The notes beneath the pieces were generated by a model that was not told the DNA's origin, searched no databases, and was given only the letters and a program-made list of their open reading frames with translations. A stretch of DNA of 64,000 nucleotides. Source: Dactylosporangium roseum. GTDB lineage: Bacteria > Actinomycetota > Actinomycetes > Mycobacteriales > Micromonosporaceae. Each line of letters begins with the position of its first letter. Positions within the stretch are counted from its first letter, which is position 1. Shown in pieces: positions 42,884 through 50,519 of the stretch. The DNA lies in NCBI RefSeq assembly GCF_025264685.1, contig NZ_CP073721.1, positions 4,145,001 to 4,209,000 of the forward strand. Reading direction: 5' to 3'. Both the position numbers and the translations under genes were made by a program.

Positions 42884-43519
42884 TCAGGAGGACCCGGCGC
42901 GCGACGGTTCGCCGGTGACCGAGCGCCGGCCTCCGTAGGAGGCGACCAGCGCGTCGGCCACGATCGCCGCGTCCGCCTCGGCGACGCCTGCCGGGTACTC
43001 CGGCAGCAGGTCGTCCCAGACGACCAGCCACGACCCGTAGAGCTGATCCTGTCCTTCCGGCCGGGCGAAGAACCAGATGTGCAGGTGTGCGCCGCCGTCC
43101 CCGATGCGGTAGACGTGGGCCCGTGCGATGTGCGGCAGCGCCTGCACGTGGCGGCCGATGTGCGCGGTCAGCACCCCCAGCTCGGCCGCCAGCTCATCCG
43201 GCAGGTCCGCCAGGTCGTAGTGGTCACGCGGATGCAGCATGAGGGCCAGCGGCACGCCGACTCCCGCGATCCGGGTCAGCCGCCAGCGGTCGTCGAACCA
43301 GATGCCTTCGTCCCGGTTGCGGCACGAACGGCAGTCCGAAGGGTCCTCGTCCTGCCGTGGCGGCTCCGGCAGGACCGGTGGGCGCAGCGGCGCGACACGC
43401 AGCCCGTCCGGCTCGAACGGGCTGATGTTCCATCCGGTCATCCGGGCCAGCGGGAGCCGCCGCTCGCCGTCCGCGGCGGCGACCGCGTGGTCGTAGAACT
43501 CGTCAGGTCGCAAGGCCAT
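42884..43519 (-). CDS. HIT-like nucleotide-binding protein
   Basis: A 211-residue protein. DCRSCRNRDEGIWFDDRWRL includes a CxxC that may bind zinc, followed by VPLALMLHPRDHYDLADLPD, a HIT-family strand-loop. HVYRIGDGGAHLHIWFFARP contains an HxH core resembling the HIT catalytic His triad (H-phi-H-phi). The third His is not clear, so hydrolase activity is uncertain. ATG 43519. The C-terminal 40 residues are Ala-rich. No operon partner. Confidence 0.65.
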   Translation of the reverse strand: MALRPDEFYDHAVAAADGERRLPLARMTGWNISPFEPDGLRVAPLRPPVLPEPPRQDEDPSDCRSCRNRDEGIWFDDRWRLTRIAGVGVPLALMLHPRDHYDLADLPDELAAELGVLTAHIGRHVQALPHIARAHVYRIGDGGAHLHIWFFARPEGQDQLYGSWLVVWDDLLPEYPAGVAEADAAIVADALVASYGGRRSVTGEPSRAGSS

Positions 43520-43621
43520 GACCGGAAGGGTAGTACGCGGGCTGCCCGTCGTGCTTCATGGAGCTGACGGCCGGCCGCACGGCGCGTCGACGGGTCGCTG
43601 CGGTGAGCGGTGCGGCCGGGC

Positions 43622-43984
43622 TCAAAGCTCGCTGCCGTAGTCGTCCGACCGGCGCGCGCCCGGCGCGTAGGCCCCGAGGCCGGACGCGTGGAACGGATCC
43701 GTCGCGGGATCGTCCGGGTCGACGGGCGGGACCGGCGGCTCCACGGTGACCCGGCCGTCGATCAACTGGTAGACAGCGGCCGCCATGCTGCCGAGGCCGA
43801 TGGCGGCGAAGAGCACTCCGAAGATGAGCCGAACGGCGAGGTTCCCCCCACCCGAGCCGGCGATCGGCACCACCCCGAGGAGCGCCAACGCGCCGGCGGT
43901 GGTCAGCCCCGCGCCCAGCACCCCCATGACGACGGCGTGCACGCGCTCGGCCGGTCTCATGGTCCGTGTCGTCTGCCGCTGCAT
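43622..43984 (-). CDS. Small two-helix membrane protein, unknown function
   Basis: A 120-residue protein with two hydrophobic helices (VVMGVLGAGLTTAGALALLGVV and RLIFGVLFAAIGLGSMAAAV) and a Pro/Asp-rich cytoplasmic tail ending in YGSEL. ATG 43984 (MQRQTTRTM) or ATG 43960 (MRPAERVH) could start it. No known domain. It stands alone on the minus strand after the HIT-like gene. Confidence 0.6.
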   Translation of the reverse strand: MQRQTTRTMRPAERVHAVVMGVLGAGLTTAGALALLGVVPIAGSGGGNLAVRLIFGVLFAAIGLGSMAAAVYQLIDGRVTVEPPVPPVDPDDPATDPFHASGLGAYAPGARRSDDYGSEL

Positions 43985-44155
43985 GGATCGAAGCTACGCG
44001 CCGGCCCGGCGTCCGGTCCCGGATCCCGCCGGGCGCCGCGCAGATGGAGCCAAACGATCTCTCCCGGCCGAGCGCGTGCACGCCGTCTTGCCGGCGGCGT
44101 CCGTGTCCCGATCGCCGGTCTGTCACCCGGCATGAAGTCCCATCCGGCCGGCCTG

Positions 44156-44344
44156 TCAGCCGAAGCGGTGGTGACCGCGACCGGTCAGTCGCTCGGCGAC
44201 GTTCACCCCCTGACGCAGGAACCGGGTGGTCCGGGTCGAGCCGCGGCGGGCCTCGATCCGCTGGCTGATCTTCCTGGCACCGGCGATCGCCAAGGGCACC
44301 GCGACCGCGGCGACCGCCCACCGGGCGAGCATCTTCGGCAGCAT
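44156..44344 (-). CDS. Small membrane-anchored basic protein
   Basis: A 62-residue protein. One N-terminal helix (MLARWAVAAVAVPLAIAGA) is followed by a basic helical tail (RKISQRIEARRGSTRTTRFL). ATG 44344 is preceded by GGGAGGG, a good site. I believe similar short proteins occur in Micromonosporaceae genomes, with no assigned role. It ends 172 bp from the next gene. Confidence 0.65.
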   Translation of the reverse strand: MLPKMLARWAVAAVAVPLAIAGARKISQRIEARRGSTRTTRFLRQGVNVAERLTGRGHHRFG

Positions 44345-44507
44345 GGCGGCCCTCCCATGAAACGCGCTGTCGTGACTACCGACAGTCGGGGTACCCGGCC
44401 GGCGGGGTCGTCAACCGCACCGGACGCCTCCCCGACGATCGTCGCCGGAAGTTCGTCCGGCGGCGTCGTCGAAAACACCCCGTCCCGTTCGACGCGTTGG
44501 TGAGGCC

Positions 44508-44708
44508 CGGCGCAGCGCCACCACGGTCCGCTGGCTGCTCGCCCAGGGGCTGCTGGACGAGCTGCGGCTGATGGTGCACCCGATCGCGGTGGGCCACGGG
44601 CAGCGGCTGTTCGAGGACACCCCGACCCACCCGCTGCGGCTGGTCGGCCACGAGACGTTCAAGAGCGGGGTGCTCAACCTCGCCTACGCACCGGAGCGGC
44701 GCGGCTGA
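44508..44708 (+). pseudogene. C-terminal remnant of a RibD_C (dihydrofolate-reductase-like) protein
   Basis: The frame ending at TGA 44706-44708 reads SATTVRWLLAQGLLDELRLM, VHPIAVGHGQRLFEDTPTHP and LRLVGHETFKSGVLNLAYAP. This is the C-terminal third of actinomycete dihydrofolate-reductase-family (RibD_C) proteins, whose hallmarks are GSAxxVRxLL, DELRLxVHPxxxGxGxRLF and TGVLxLxY. The glycine of GSA has become R, there is no start codon nearby, and the N-terminal two-thirds are missing. It overlaps the 3' end of the AlaRS-like gene on the other strand. Confidence 0.75.
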
Positions 44709-45805
44709 GGCTCGGCCTGGCACCGAGGCCGGGTCTGCTGGGCGGCCGGTGACCCGGCCGTTCGCGGGAGCCGGACATCCCGGGTCTCCCGGCGGCGGAC
44801 GCGGATCCGTCCGGGCTCATCGCGCTGCTCGAACACGTCGAGCGTGTGGGAGTACACCCACATGGGCAGGTCGGACAGGGACCGGGACGGGTCGTCACGC
44901 CACAGCGCGGTGAGCGTGCGGCGCAGGAGGCGGCGCAGGACGTACCCGCGGCCGGTGTTCGACGGCGTCACCAGGTCACCGACGACGACCGTGCCGGAGC
45001 GGAGGTGATCCACCACCAGCCGGTGCGGCCCCGGGTCGAGCGGCCACAGCCCGGACACCGTGTCCGTCCACGGCCGGAAGACGTCGCACTCGTACACGTC
45101 GTGGTGGCCCTGCAGCACCGTGAGCAGCCGTTCGAGGCCCATCCCGGTGTCCACGGACGGCCGGGGGAGCGCCTCCAGGCTGCCGTCGGGCCGGCGGCGG
45201 TACCGCATCGAGACGTGGTTCCACACCTCGACCCAACGGCTGTCGGTCGTCGGCGTGCCGGTCGGCGTGCCGTGCCCGGTCCACACGAAGATCTCCGAGT
45301 CTGGGCCGCAGGGGCCGGTCGGGCCGTTGGACCACCAGTTGTCCTGGCCGGTCCGCTCGACGGGCAGCCCGAGCTCTTCCCACACCCGCCGTGACCCGTC
45401 GTCCGGCGGCACCCGCCCGTCGCCGCCGAACACGGTCACGTGCAGGCGGGACGGGTCGACGCCGAACCCTTCGCGCAGCAGTTCGTATCCCCAGCGCAGG
45501 CTCCGCTCGTGTGGGTAGTCGCCGAGGGACCAGCTACCGAGCATCTGGAACGTGGTCAGGTGCGTCGGGTCGCCGACCTCCTCGAGGTCCGTGGTGCGCA
45601 GGCAGCGCTGCACGTTGACGAGTCGCCGGCCGAGCGGGTGTGGTCGGCCCTCGAGGTACGGCGTGAGAGGGTGCATGCCGGACGTGGTGAACAGCACCGG
45701 GTCGTCCGGCGGCGGCAGCAGCGTGCCGCCGGTCACGCGGCGGTGGCCGCGCTCGGTGAAGAAGTCGAGGAACGTGTCGCGCACGTCGCGGTGCGAGGTG
45801 TCCAT
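44684..45805 (-). CDS. Alanine--tRNA ligase-related protein (catalytic core only)
   Basis: A 373-residue stand-alone copy of the AlaRS aminoacylation domain. Motif matches are TTFQMLGSWSLGDY (84-97, motif 2), DNWWSNGPTGPCGPDSEIF (155-173), VEVWNHVSMRYRR (192-204), VDTGMGLERLLTVLQG (218-233, motif 3) and PSNTGRGYVLRRLLRR (281-296). Motif 1 is altered (TTSGMHPL). The editing and C-Ala domains are absent, and the last 45 residues are Arg/Pro-rich with no family resemblance, so the end may be frameshifted. It cannot be the essential alaS. It may charge a small molecule or carrier, or be decaying. Confidence 0.8.
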   Translation of the reverse strand: MDTSHRDVRDTFLDFFTERGHRRVTGGTLLPPPDDPVLFTTSGMHPLTPYLEGRPHPLGRRLVNVQRCLRTTDLEEVGDPTHLTTFQMLGSWSLGDYPHERSLRWGYELLREGFGVDPSRLHVTVFGGDGRVPPDDGSRRVWEELGLPVERTGQDNWWSNGPTGPCGPDSEIFVWTGHGTPTGTPTTDSRWVEVWNHVSMRYRRRPDGSLEALPRPSVDTGMGLERLLTVLQGHHDVYECDVFRPWTDTVSGLWPLDPGPHRLVVDHLRSGTVVVGDLVTPSNTGRGYVLRRLLRRTLTALWRDDPSRSLSDLPMWVYSHTLDVFEQRDEPGRIRVRRRETRDVRLPRTAGSPAAQQTRPRCQAEPQPRRSGA

Positions 45806-46121
45806 GGTGGGCTCCGTCCGGTCGGGACACGCAGGGACCGGAAGACGGGCGCACGACGGGACCGGCGGACCGTTTCCGGTCGCCGGCGCGGGGTCGAGGG
45901 GCGCGGGTCAGCGGGCGGCGGCCGGCGAGCGGAGAGCTCGCGCGGCGGCGGAGAAGCCCCGGCCGACCTGCATGTGTTCCAGTGTGCCCGCACGGCACGC
46001 CGATCGCCACGCCGTTTCGCCGCCACGGCCGTCACCGTGGCAGTGGTCACCCGGGCAGGCCGGTGGTACGCGACGAACCCGCCCGGCCAGGTGGAGCACG
46101 CCGCGATGCGCGGGACGCCGT
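45806..46121. other. Intergenic gap
   Basis: No gene is supported in these 316 bp, which precede the AlaRS-like gene. Frames are Arg/Pro-rich on both strands. I see no promoter box or repeat worth naming. Confidence 0.4.
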
Positions 46122-47090
46122 TCAGCTCGCGGGCCGCCGGGACGGGGCGAAGGCGTCGTGGAGGTTGCGCATGGCCAGCAGCGACGAACGTACCTCCTGC
46201 AGGAGCTCGGTGGTGCTCAGCGGCCGGCCCCACGCACGCGTCGCGAGGTCGTCGAAGCCGATCGTCTCGATGCCGCAGCCGTAGCGGCCGCCGAGCAGGC
46301 GGACGGCGTCGCAGTGCTGGTGCCGGACGTACGGGGCGTTGGTGACCAGCAGCACGCGCTCGGCCGCGGTCGGGGTGTGGACGTGCTCGGCCCAGCCCAC
46401 GAGCGTGTCGGCCGTGTTCGCCCGCAGCGGCGGCCGGGTCGACGCGGCGGCGAGCACGTGCACCTCCGCGGCTCCCGGGTGGGGCACGGCCCAGACGCGG
46501 TGCCACCAACCGTCACCCGCGCGCACCGTCGCCGGCTCCGGAAGGTCCAGGAACCGGCACAGCCCGACCGTCATCATGTCCGCCTCGGTCTCGAACGGGT
46601 CGAGCCCGAGGCGGATGCCCTCGCGGTGTTCCCGGTCGTCACGCCACCGCAGGCTGCCCAGCCCGGTCAGGGTCCGGACGCGCAGGCCGCCGGCGAGCAG
46701 GCGGGCGGTGTAGTCGGTCCGGCCGAGCGCCACCCGGATGCCTCCGCCGAGGACGAGGACGTGGTCATAGGTGTCGTACGCCGGACGCTCCCGCCCGCCG
46801 AGGCCGAGCGCGTGGATCAGGGCTCGCAGCAGGGGATCCAGGTTCTGGCCGTAGTCGACGCGGGCGGTGTCGAACCGCTCCCTGACCCCGGCGCGGAAGT
46901 CCCAGACCCGCGAGAACTCCGCCATCCGGTCCAGCACCGCCCCGACCGGGCCGTCCGGCACCGCACCGCCGAAGTGCCCGACCAGCTCGGCCATGGCCGG
47001 CGACGTCACCCACGCGCCGATCGAGGCCAGCACCATCGCCGGGTCGGGTCCGCCGGGCTCGCACGGTGCCAGCTCGTACGGTTCCGTCAC
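46122..47090 (-). CDS. DUF218/YdcF-like Rossmann-type protein, unknown function
   Basis: A 322-residue soluble protein. RPAYDTYDHVLVLGGGIRVA is a beta-strand/Gly-loop pattern, and a second strand ERVLLVTNAPYVRHQHCDAV resembles the conserved V-T-N/S-xxHxxR region of DUF218 proteins. Between them is a helical insertion with EADMMTVGLCRFLDLPE. No signal peptide. GTG 47090 follows GAGGAGGTG at good spacing, so I prefer it to the upstream frame. It lies upstream of the AlaRS-like gene, separated by more than 300 bp. Confidence 0.55.
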   Translation of the reverse strand: MTEPYELAPCEPGGPDPAMVLASIGAWVTSPAMAELVGHFGGAVPDGPVGAVLDRMAEFSRVWDFRAGVRERFDTARVDYGQNLDPLLRALIHALGLGGRERPAYDTYDHVLVLGGGIRVALGRTDYTARLLAGGLRVRTLTGLGSLRWRDDREHREGIRLGLDPFETEADMMTVGLCRFLDLPEPATVRAGDGWWHRVWAVPHPGAAEVHVLAAASTRPPLRANTADTLVGWAEHVHTPTAAERVLLVTNAPYVRHQHCDAVRLLGGRYGCGIETIGFDDLATRAWGRPLSTTELLQEVRSSLLAMRNLHDAFAPSRRPAS

Positions 47091-47184
47091 CGCGCCGGCA
47101 CCTCCTCGCCGCATCAGGGACCAGCAGCCTACAAGACGGCCTCGCCGGAGCGGTGCCTTGCCGGCGTCTGCCACGATCGGGACG

Positions 47185-47811
47185 GTGAGGACGAAGCCGG
47201 CCGCCAGCACCCGCGTCGTCGGCGCCGCGGTCGGGCTCGGCGTGGTCGGCGTCATCGCCGCCGCCGTGGTGGTGGTCGTCCCGCTCCTGCGGCCACCGGG
47301 TCCCCGCCCGGCCTTCCAACTGCCCGTCCCCTGCGGCGAGATTTGGCAGCTCGGCACGTACCCCGGCCACGACGACTTCGACGTCGACCTGTTCCCGACC
47401 GCCGGGCGGGCGTGGGGACGGCCGGTGCTCGCGTCCTACGCCGGCACGGTCACCGCGGCGGGCGTCAACGGATCCCTGGGCGGCCGCACGCCGGAGGACC
47501 CGGACGGCCCGCGCGGCCAGGGTGGCGGCTACTGGGTGAAGATCGACCACGGCGGCAGGTGGGAGACGCTGTACCTCCACCTGCTCGAACCGCCGATGGT
47601 CCGGAAAGGCCAGCGGGTCGAGCAGGGCCAGCGGCTCGGCAAGGTCGGCAGCACCGGCGACTCCGGAGCGCCGCATCTGCACTACGAGCAGCGCCGCGGC
47701 CGGGAGAAGGTCGAGACGTACTTCGACGGCTCGCCCTCCGGTATCACCCACGACAACACCGAGTACACGGTCACCCGCAAGAGCGGCAACTGCCCGCCCG
47801 GGGACTCCTGA
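47185..47811 (+). CDS. M23/LytM-type peptidase with one membrane anchor
   Basis: A 208-residue protein. One N-terminal helix (VVGAAVGLGVVGVIAAAVVV) anchors it facing outward. The M23 site has GHDDFDVDLF (H62, acidic D66/D68), GQGGGYWVKIDHGGRWETLY, and LHL...APHLHYEQ (HLH). The H-x6-D spacing of the first zinc ligands is not exact, so activity on wall cross-links is likely but unproven. GTG 47185. It is divergent from the DUF218-like gene. Confidence 0.8.
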   Translation: MRTKPAASTRVVGAAVGLGVVGVIAAAVVVVVPLLRPPGPRPAFQLPVPCGEIWQLGTYPGHDDFDVDLFPTAGRAWGRPVLASYAGTVTAAGVNGSLGGRTPEDPDGPRGQGGGYWVKIDHGGRWETLYLHLLEPPMVRKGQRVEQGQRLGKVGSTGDSGAPHLHYEQRRGREKVETYFDGSPSGITHDNTEYTVTRKSGNCPPGDS

Positions 47812-47920
47812 TGCCGGCGCACCACCGAGTGATCCCTGCTGCGGCGTTGCCGAGCCCGCGGAGTCGTTCGCTCATCGGCTGAGCCGATCGCCGCGACGGC
47901 GCCGCGCGCCAGCGGCCAGG

Positions 47921-48352
47921 TCAGGCGTCCGGCGGTCGGCGCACGTCGACGAGGCGGAACCGCAGCAGCACGGCCGGGGTGTCGTCGTCGGCCGTGAAGT
48001 CCGGCCTGCCCAGCCAGCCCCGGTAGTCCGGCCCGTGCCAGAAGTCCTCGTGCCCGGCCCGCCAGGCGGCGACCGAGTCGTGGCCCTCGCCTTCGCCGCG
48101 GGCGTGGTCCACGTCGACGTCGCCGAGCCGGAGGACCCGCACCTCGGTCAGTTCGATCACCGCGACCGTTCGGTCGGCGGAGTCGACCACGGCCGCTCGG
48201 GTGCCGACGACCGGCAGCGGCTCGCCGTCGATCTCGTAGTCCTGGAGCAGTCCGGTGGTGGTGGTCTTGGACCCGTCGAGCACGGCTGCGACCAGTTGGT
48301 CACGCAGCGGACCGGGGAAGGCGAACTCGAACACGGGCAGGTCGTCGGCCAC
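47921..48352 (-). CDS. ASCH domain protein
   Basis: A 143-residue protein of the ASCH fold. FAFPGPLRDQLVAAVLDGSK and TTTTGLLQDYEI are the first conserved block (GxKxxT). VIELTEVRVLRLGDVD and the DFWHGPDYRG region complete the beta-barrel. ASCH proteins bind RNA or nucleotides in translation or RNA processing. GTG 48352. No operon. Confidence 0.85.
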   Translation of the reverse strand: MADDLPVFEFAFPGPLRDQLVAAVLDGSKTTTTGLLQDYEIDGEPLPVVGTRAAVVDSADRTVAVIELTEVRVLRLGDVDVDHARGEGEGHDSVAAWRAGHEDFWHGPDYRGWLGRPDFTADDDTPAVLLRFRLVDVRRPPDA

Positions 48353-48399
48353 CCGAGGAGCCTAGCGCCCGCCTTTCCCGGCGTGCGGCGTCGCGTCCG

Positions 48400-48660
48400 T
48401 CAGGCGCCGGTGCGCAGTTGCTTCACCAGGTCGACGTACCGCTGTTGCGCGTCGTCCCGGGTGGTGCCGGCGAGGCCTTTCCACGCGTCATACTTCGCGC
48501 GGCCGACCAGATCGAACACCCCGGGCCGGCTGCCGGTCACGTCACCCTGGCTGCCCTGCTTGTACAGGGCGTAGAGCCGCAGCAGGGTGTCGTTGTCGGG
48601 CCGCTGGGCGAGTTGCTTGACGTCGACCTGGGCCTGCTGGAAATCCTCGGTGAGGGACAT
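48400..48660 (-). CDS. Acyl-CoA-binding protein (ACBP)
   Basis: An 86-residue four-helix protein. LTEDFQQAQVDVKQLAQRPD, LLRLYALYKQGSQGDVTG, RPGVFDLVGRAKYDAWKGLA and RYVDLVKQLRTGA match the eukaryotic-type ACBP pattern, including the YxxYKQxxxGD motif and the KxxAW block that binds CoA. It would buffer long-chain acyl-CoA in the cytosol. ATG 48660 has an in-frame GTG one codon upstream. It lies between ASCH and TetR genes and is not obviously co-transcribed. Confidence 0.88.
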   Translation of the reverse strand: MSLTEDFQQAQVDVKQLAQRPDNDTLLRLYALYKQGSQGDVTGSRPGVFDLVGRAKYDAWKGLAGTTRDDAQQRYVDLVKQLRTGA

Positions 48661-48729
48661 CACGGCAGCCTACCCGCGCGGGGCCGGTGAGCGCGGTGAA
48701 GACCTGCCGGCCGGCGCGCAGGGAACCGA

Positions 48730-49413
48730 TCATGAGACTTCGTGCAGGGCCCGGCGGATCGTGGCGGCGACGTACTCGGGGTCGCGCTGGTCCTGGAGGA
48801 CGATGACGGTGGAGCCGCCGCCGTCCGCGGCGGCGTGGCCGGGCCAGGTGAACAGTGCGACGACCTGCGCCATGGCGGCGTCCAGTTCGGCGACCGGGTC
48901 CGTGGTGTCGCGGCGCAGCCAGCGCCGCAGGACGTGGTTGTGGGCCGACACGACGGCGGCGGCCATGAGCTCGGCCCGCAGTGCCGCGCCGGGGGAGGGC
49001 TCCATCCACTCGGCGATGAACTCCCGGAACAGGCGCTGGTACCGCGCCACGCTGGCGATCTCACGGTCGCGCAGCGTGCCGACCCGGCTGGTCAGCTTGT
49101 ACCGCCGCCGGGACCGGCCGCCCTCCTCGACGTAGTGCTGCAGCACGAGCCGCACGGCCTCGGTGACGGCGACGATCGCGGTGTCGGCGGTGGAGGTGGC
49201 GAGACGGTCCTTGACCGCCGCGAGGAGCCGGTCGTGATTCGGGAAGATCACGTCCTCCTTGGACCGGTAGTGCCGGAAGAGCGTGGTCCGACCGACGCCC
49301 GCGCGGTCGGCGATGTCGTCCACGGTCGTCTGCTCGTAGCCGCGTTCGTCGAACAGGTCGAAGGCGGCGTCGACAAGACGATCTCGTACGGGAATCCCGG
49401 TCACGGTTGCCAT
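48730..49413 (-). CDS. TetR family transcriptional regulator
   Basis: A 227-residue regulator. The HTH RLVDAAFDLFDERGYEQTTV, DDIADRAGVGRTTLFRHYRS is canonical TetR. The C-terminal ligand-binding half is alpha-helical. ATG 49413 follows GCGAGG. It diverges from the Crp/Fnr gene, with two GGTAC-based palindromes between, so autoregulation and control of the neighbour are likely. The ACBP gene lies 66 bp downstream on the same strand and could be co-transcribed, suggesting an acyl-CoA or lipid ligand (inference). Confidence 0.88.
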   Translation of the reverse strand: MATVTGIPVRDRLVDAAFDLFDERGYEQTTVDDIADRAGVGRTTLFRHYRSKEDVIFPNHDRLLAAVKDRLATSTADTAIVAVTEAVRLVLQHYVEEGGRSRRRYKLTSRVGTLRDREIASVARYQRLFREFIAEWMEPSPGAALRAELMAAAVVSAHNHVLRRWLRRDTTDPVAELDAAMAQVVALFTWPGHAAADGGGSTVIVLQDQRDPEYVAATIRRALHEVS

Positions 49414-49472
49414 CCTCGCGTATCAGCGTGGCCAGGCCTGCCGGCCCCCTTGTGATGGTTGCCCTCAAGACC

Positions 49473-49507
49473 TGGTATCTAGTACCGTCCTAATGGTACT
49501 CAGTACC
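49473..49507. promoter_or_regulatory. Two palindromic operators between the tetR and crp-like genes
   Basis: GGTATCTAGTACC (49473-49485) and GGTACTCAGTACC (49495-49507) are 13-bp dyads of the same consensus GGTAY-N3-RTACC, with centres 22 bp apart (about two turns). They lie 60 bp from the TetR start and 46 bp from the Crp-like start. The arrangement suits a TetR pair of dimers. Confidence 0.65.
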
Positions 49508-49552
49508 AAACCCGCCCCGCTCCCGGAGCCCGGGTCCTGTTCAGGAGGACTC

Positions 49553-50284
49553 ATGACGGTCACGTACTCCGCCGGCCCCCACCCCCTGCTCGCCGGCGAT
49601 CCGATCCTGCGCACGACGGACCTGTTCCAGGGCGCCGACCTCGACCTGGCCACCGAGTTCGAGGACGAGTTCGACACCATGGACGCCGAGCGCGGCACGG
49701 TGCTGTTCGCCGAAGGCGACGCCGGCGACCGCCTCTACACCGTCCTGTCCGGCAAGGTGAAGCTCAGCCGCCGTTCCCACGACGGGCGGCAGGGCCTCAT
49801 CGCGCTGCTCGGCCCGTCCGACCAGTTCGGCGAGCTCGAGCTGATCGACGGGGGGCCGCGCGTTGTCACCGCCACGGTCGTGTCCGACGCCCGGCTGGCC
49901 TACCTGTCCAAGACCGTCCTCGACCACTGGATCACGCAGCGCCCGCACCTGGCCGAGCAGCTACTGCGCGTCATCGCCCGCCGGATCCGCGGCCACCGGG
50001 CCTCGGTCGACGACCGGCTCTTCAGCGACGTGCCCGGGCGCGTCGCGGGACGGCTCATCCAGCTCGCCGACCAGTTCGGGGTCGTCGAGGGCGGCAGCAC
50101 CCGGGTGGTGCACGATCTCACCCAGACCGAGCTGGCGCAGTTCGTCGGTGCCTCACGGGAGTCCGTGAACAAGGTCCTCGCCGAGTATTCCAACCGGGGC
50201 TGGCTGCGGCTGGAACACAAGTGCGTCGTCATCCTCGACGGCGCGCCCCTGGCCCGGCGGGCGCAGCGCAGACGGCGCCGCTGA
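49553..50284 (+). CDS. Crp/Fnr family transcriptional regulator
   Basis: A 243-residue activator/repressor. The cyclic-nucleotide-binding barrel includes FAEGDAGDRLYTVLSGKVKL and SDQFGELELIDGG (the PBC region GELEL, close to the consensus that contacts cAMP). The HTH DLTQTELAQFVGASRESVNK VLAEYSN is Crp type. There are no N-terminal Cys for an Fnr iron-sulfur cluster. ATG 49553 follows CAGGAGGA; an upstream frame to 49493 is less likely. Its Arg-rich tail (RRAQRRRRR) is odd. Confidence 0.9.
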   Translation: MTVTYSAGPHPLLAGDPILRTTDLFQGADLDLATEFEDEFDTMDAERGTVLFAEGDAGDRLYTVLSGKVKLSRRSHDGRQGLIALLGPSDQFGELELIDGGPRVVTATVVSDARLAYLSKTVLDHWITQRPHLAEQLLRVIARRIRGHRASVDDRLFSDVPGRVAGRLIQLADQFGVVEGGSTRVVHDLTQTELAQFVGASRESVNKVLAEYSNRGWLRLEHKCVVILDGAPLARRAQRRRRR

Positions 50285-50308
50285 ACCGGCCGGGTGCATA
50301 CTCACCCC

Positions 50309-50395
50309 GTGCCTGCCGACACCCCCGCGCTGCTGGCCGTGCTCGACGACGTGCGCGTCCTGCTGGCCCGGCCGGACAACGACTTCGGCTGGTGA
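50309..50395 (+). pseudogene. 28-codon remnant of a small unknown protein
   Basis: From GTG 50309 the frame reads VPADTPALLAVLDDVRVLLA then RPDNDFGW and stops at TGA. I recall actinomycete proteins with the string DVRxLLAxPDNDFxWSSW continuing for another 50 or so residues. Here the sequence ends at the W, so a frameshift or truncation is likely. Nothing else occupies the gap 50285-50519. Confidence 0.35.
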
Positions 50396-50519
50396 GCGGT
50401 CACCCAGCCGGCGCGGGCGAGTCCGCGCACCGGCACCGGACCCGCGACGCGCCCGCGGAGAGCCCGGTGGCCACCCACCCGCGGCACCGTCGACGGCAAC
50501 CTGTGCCCGCCGCCGCGGG

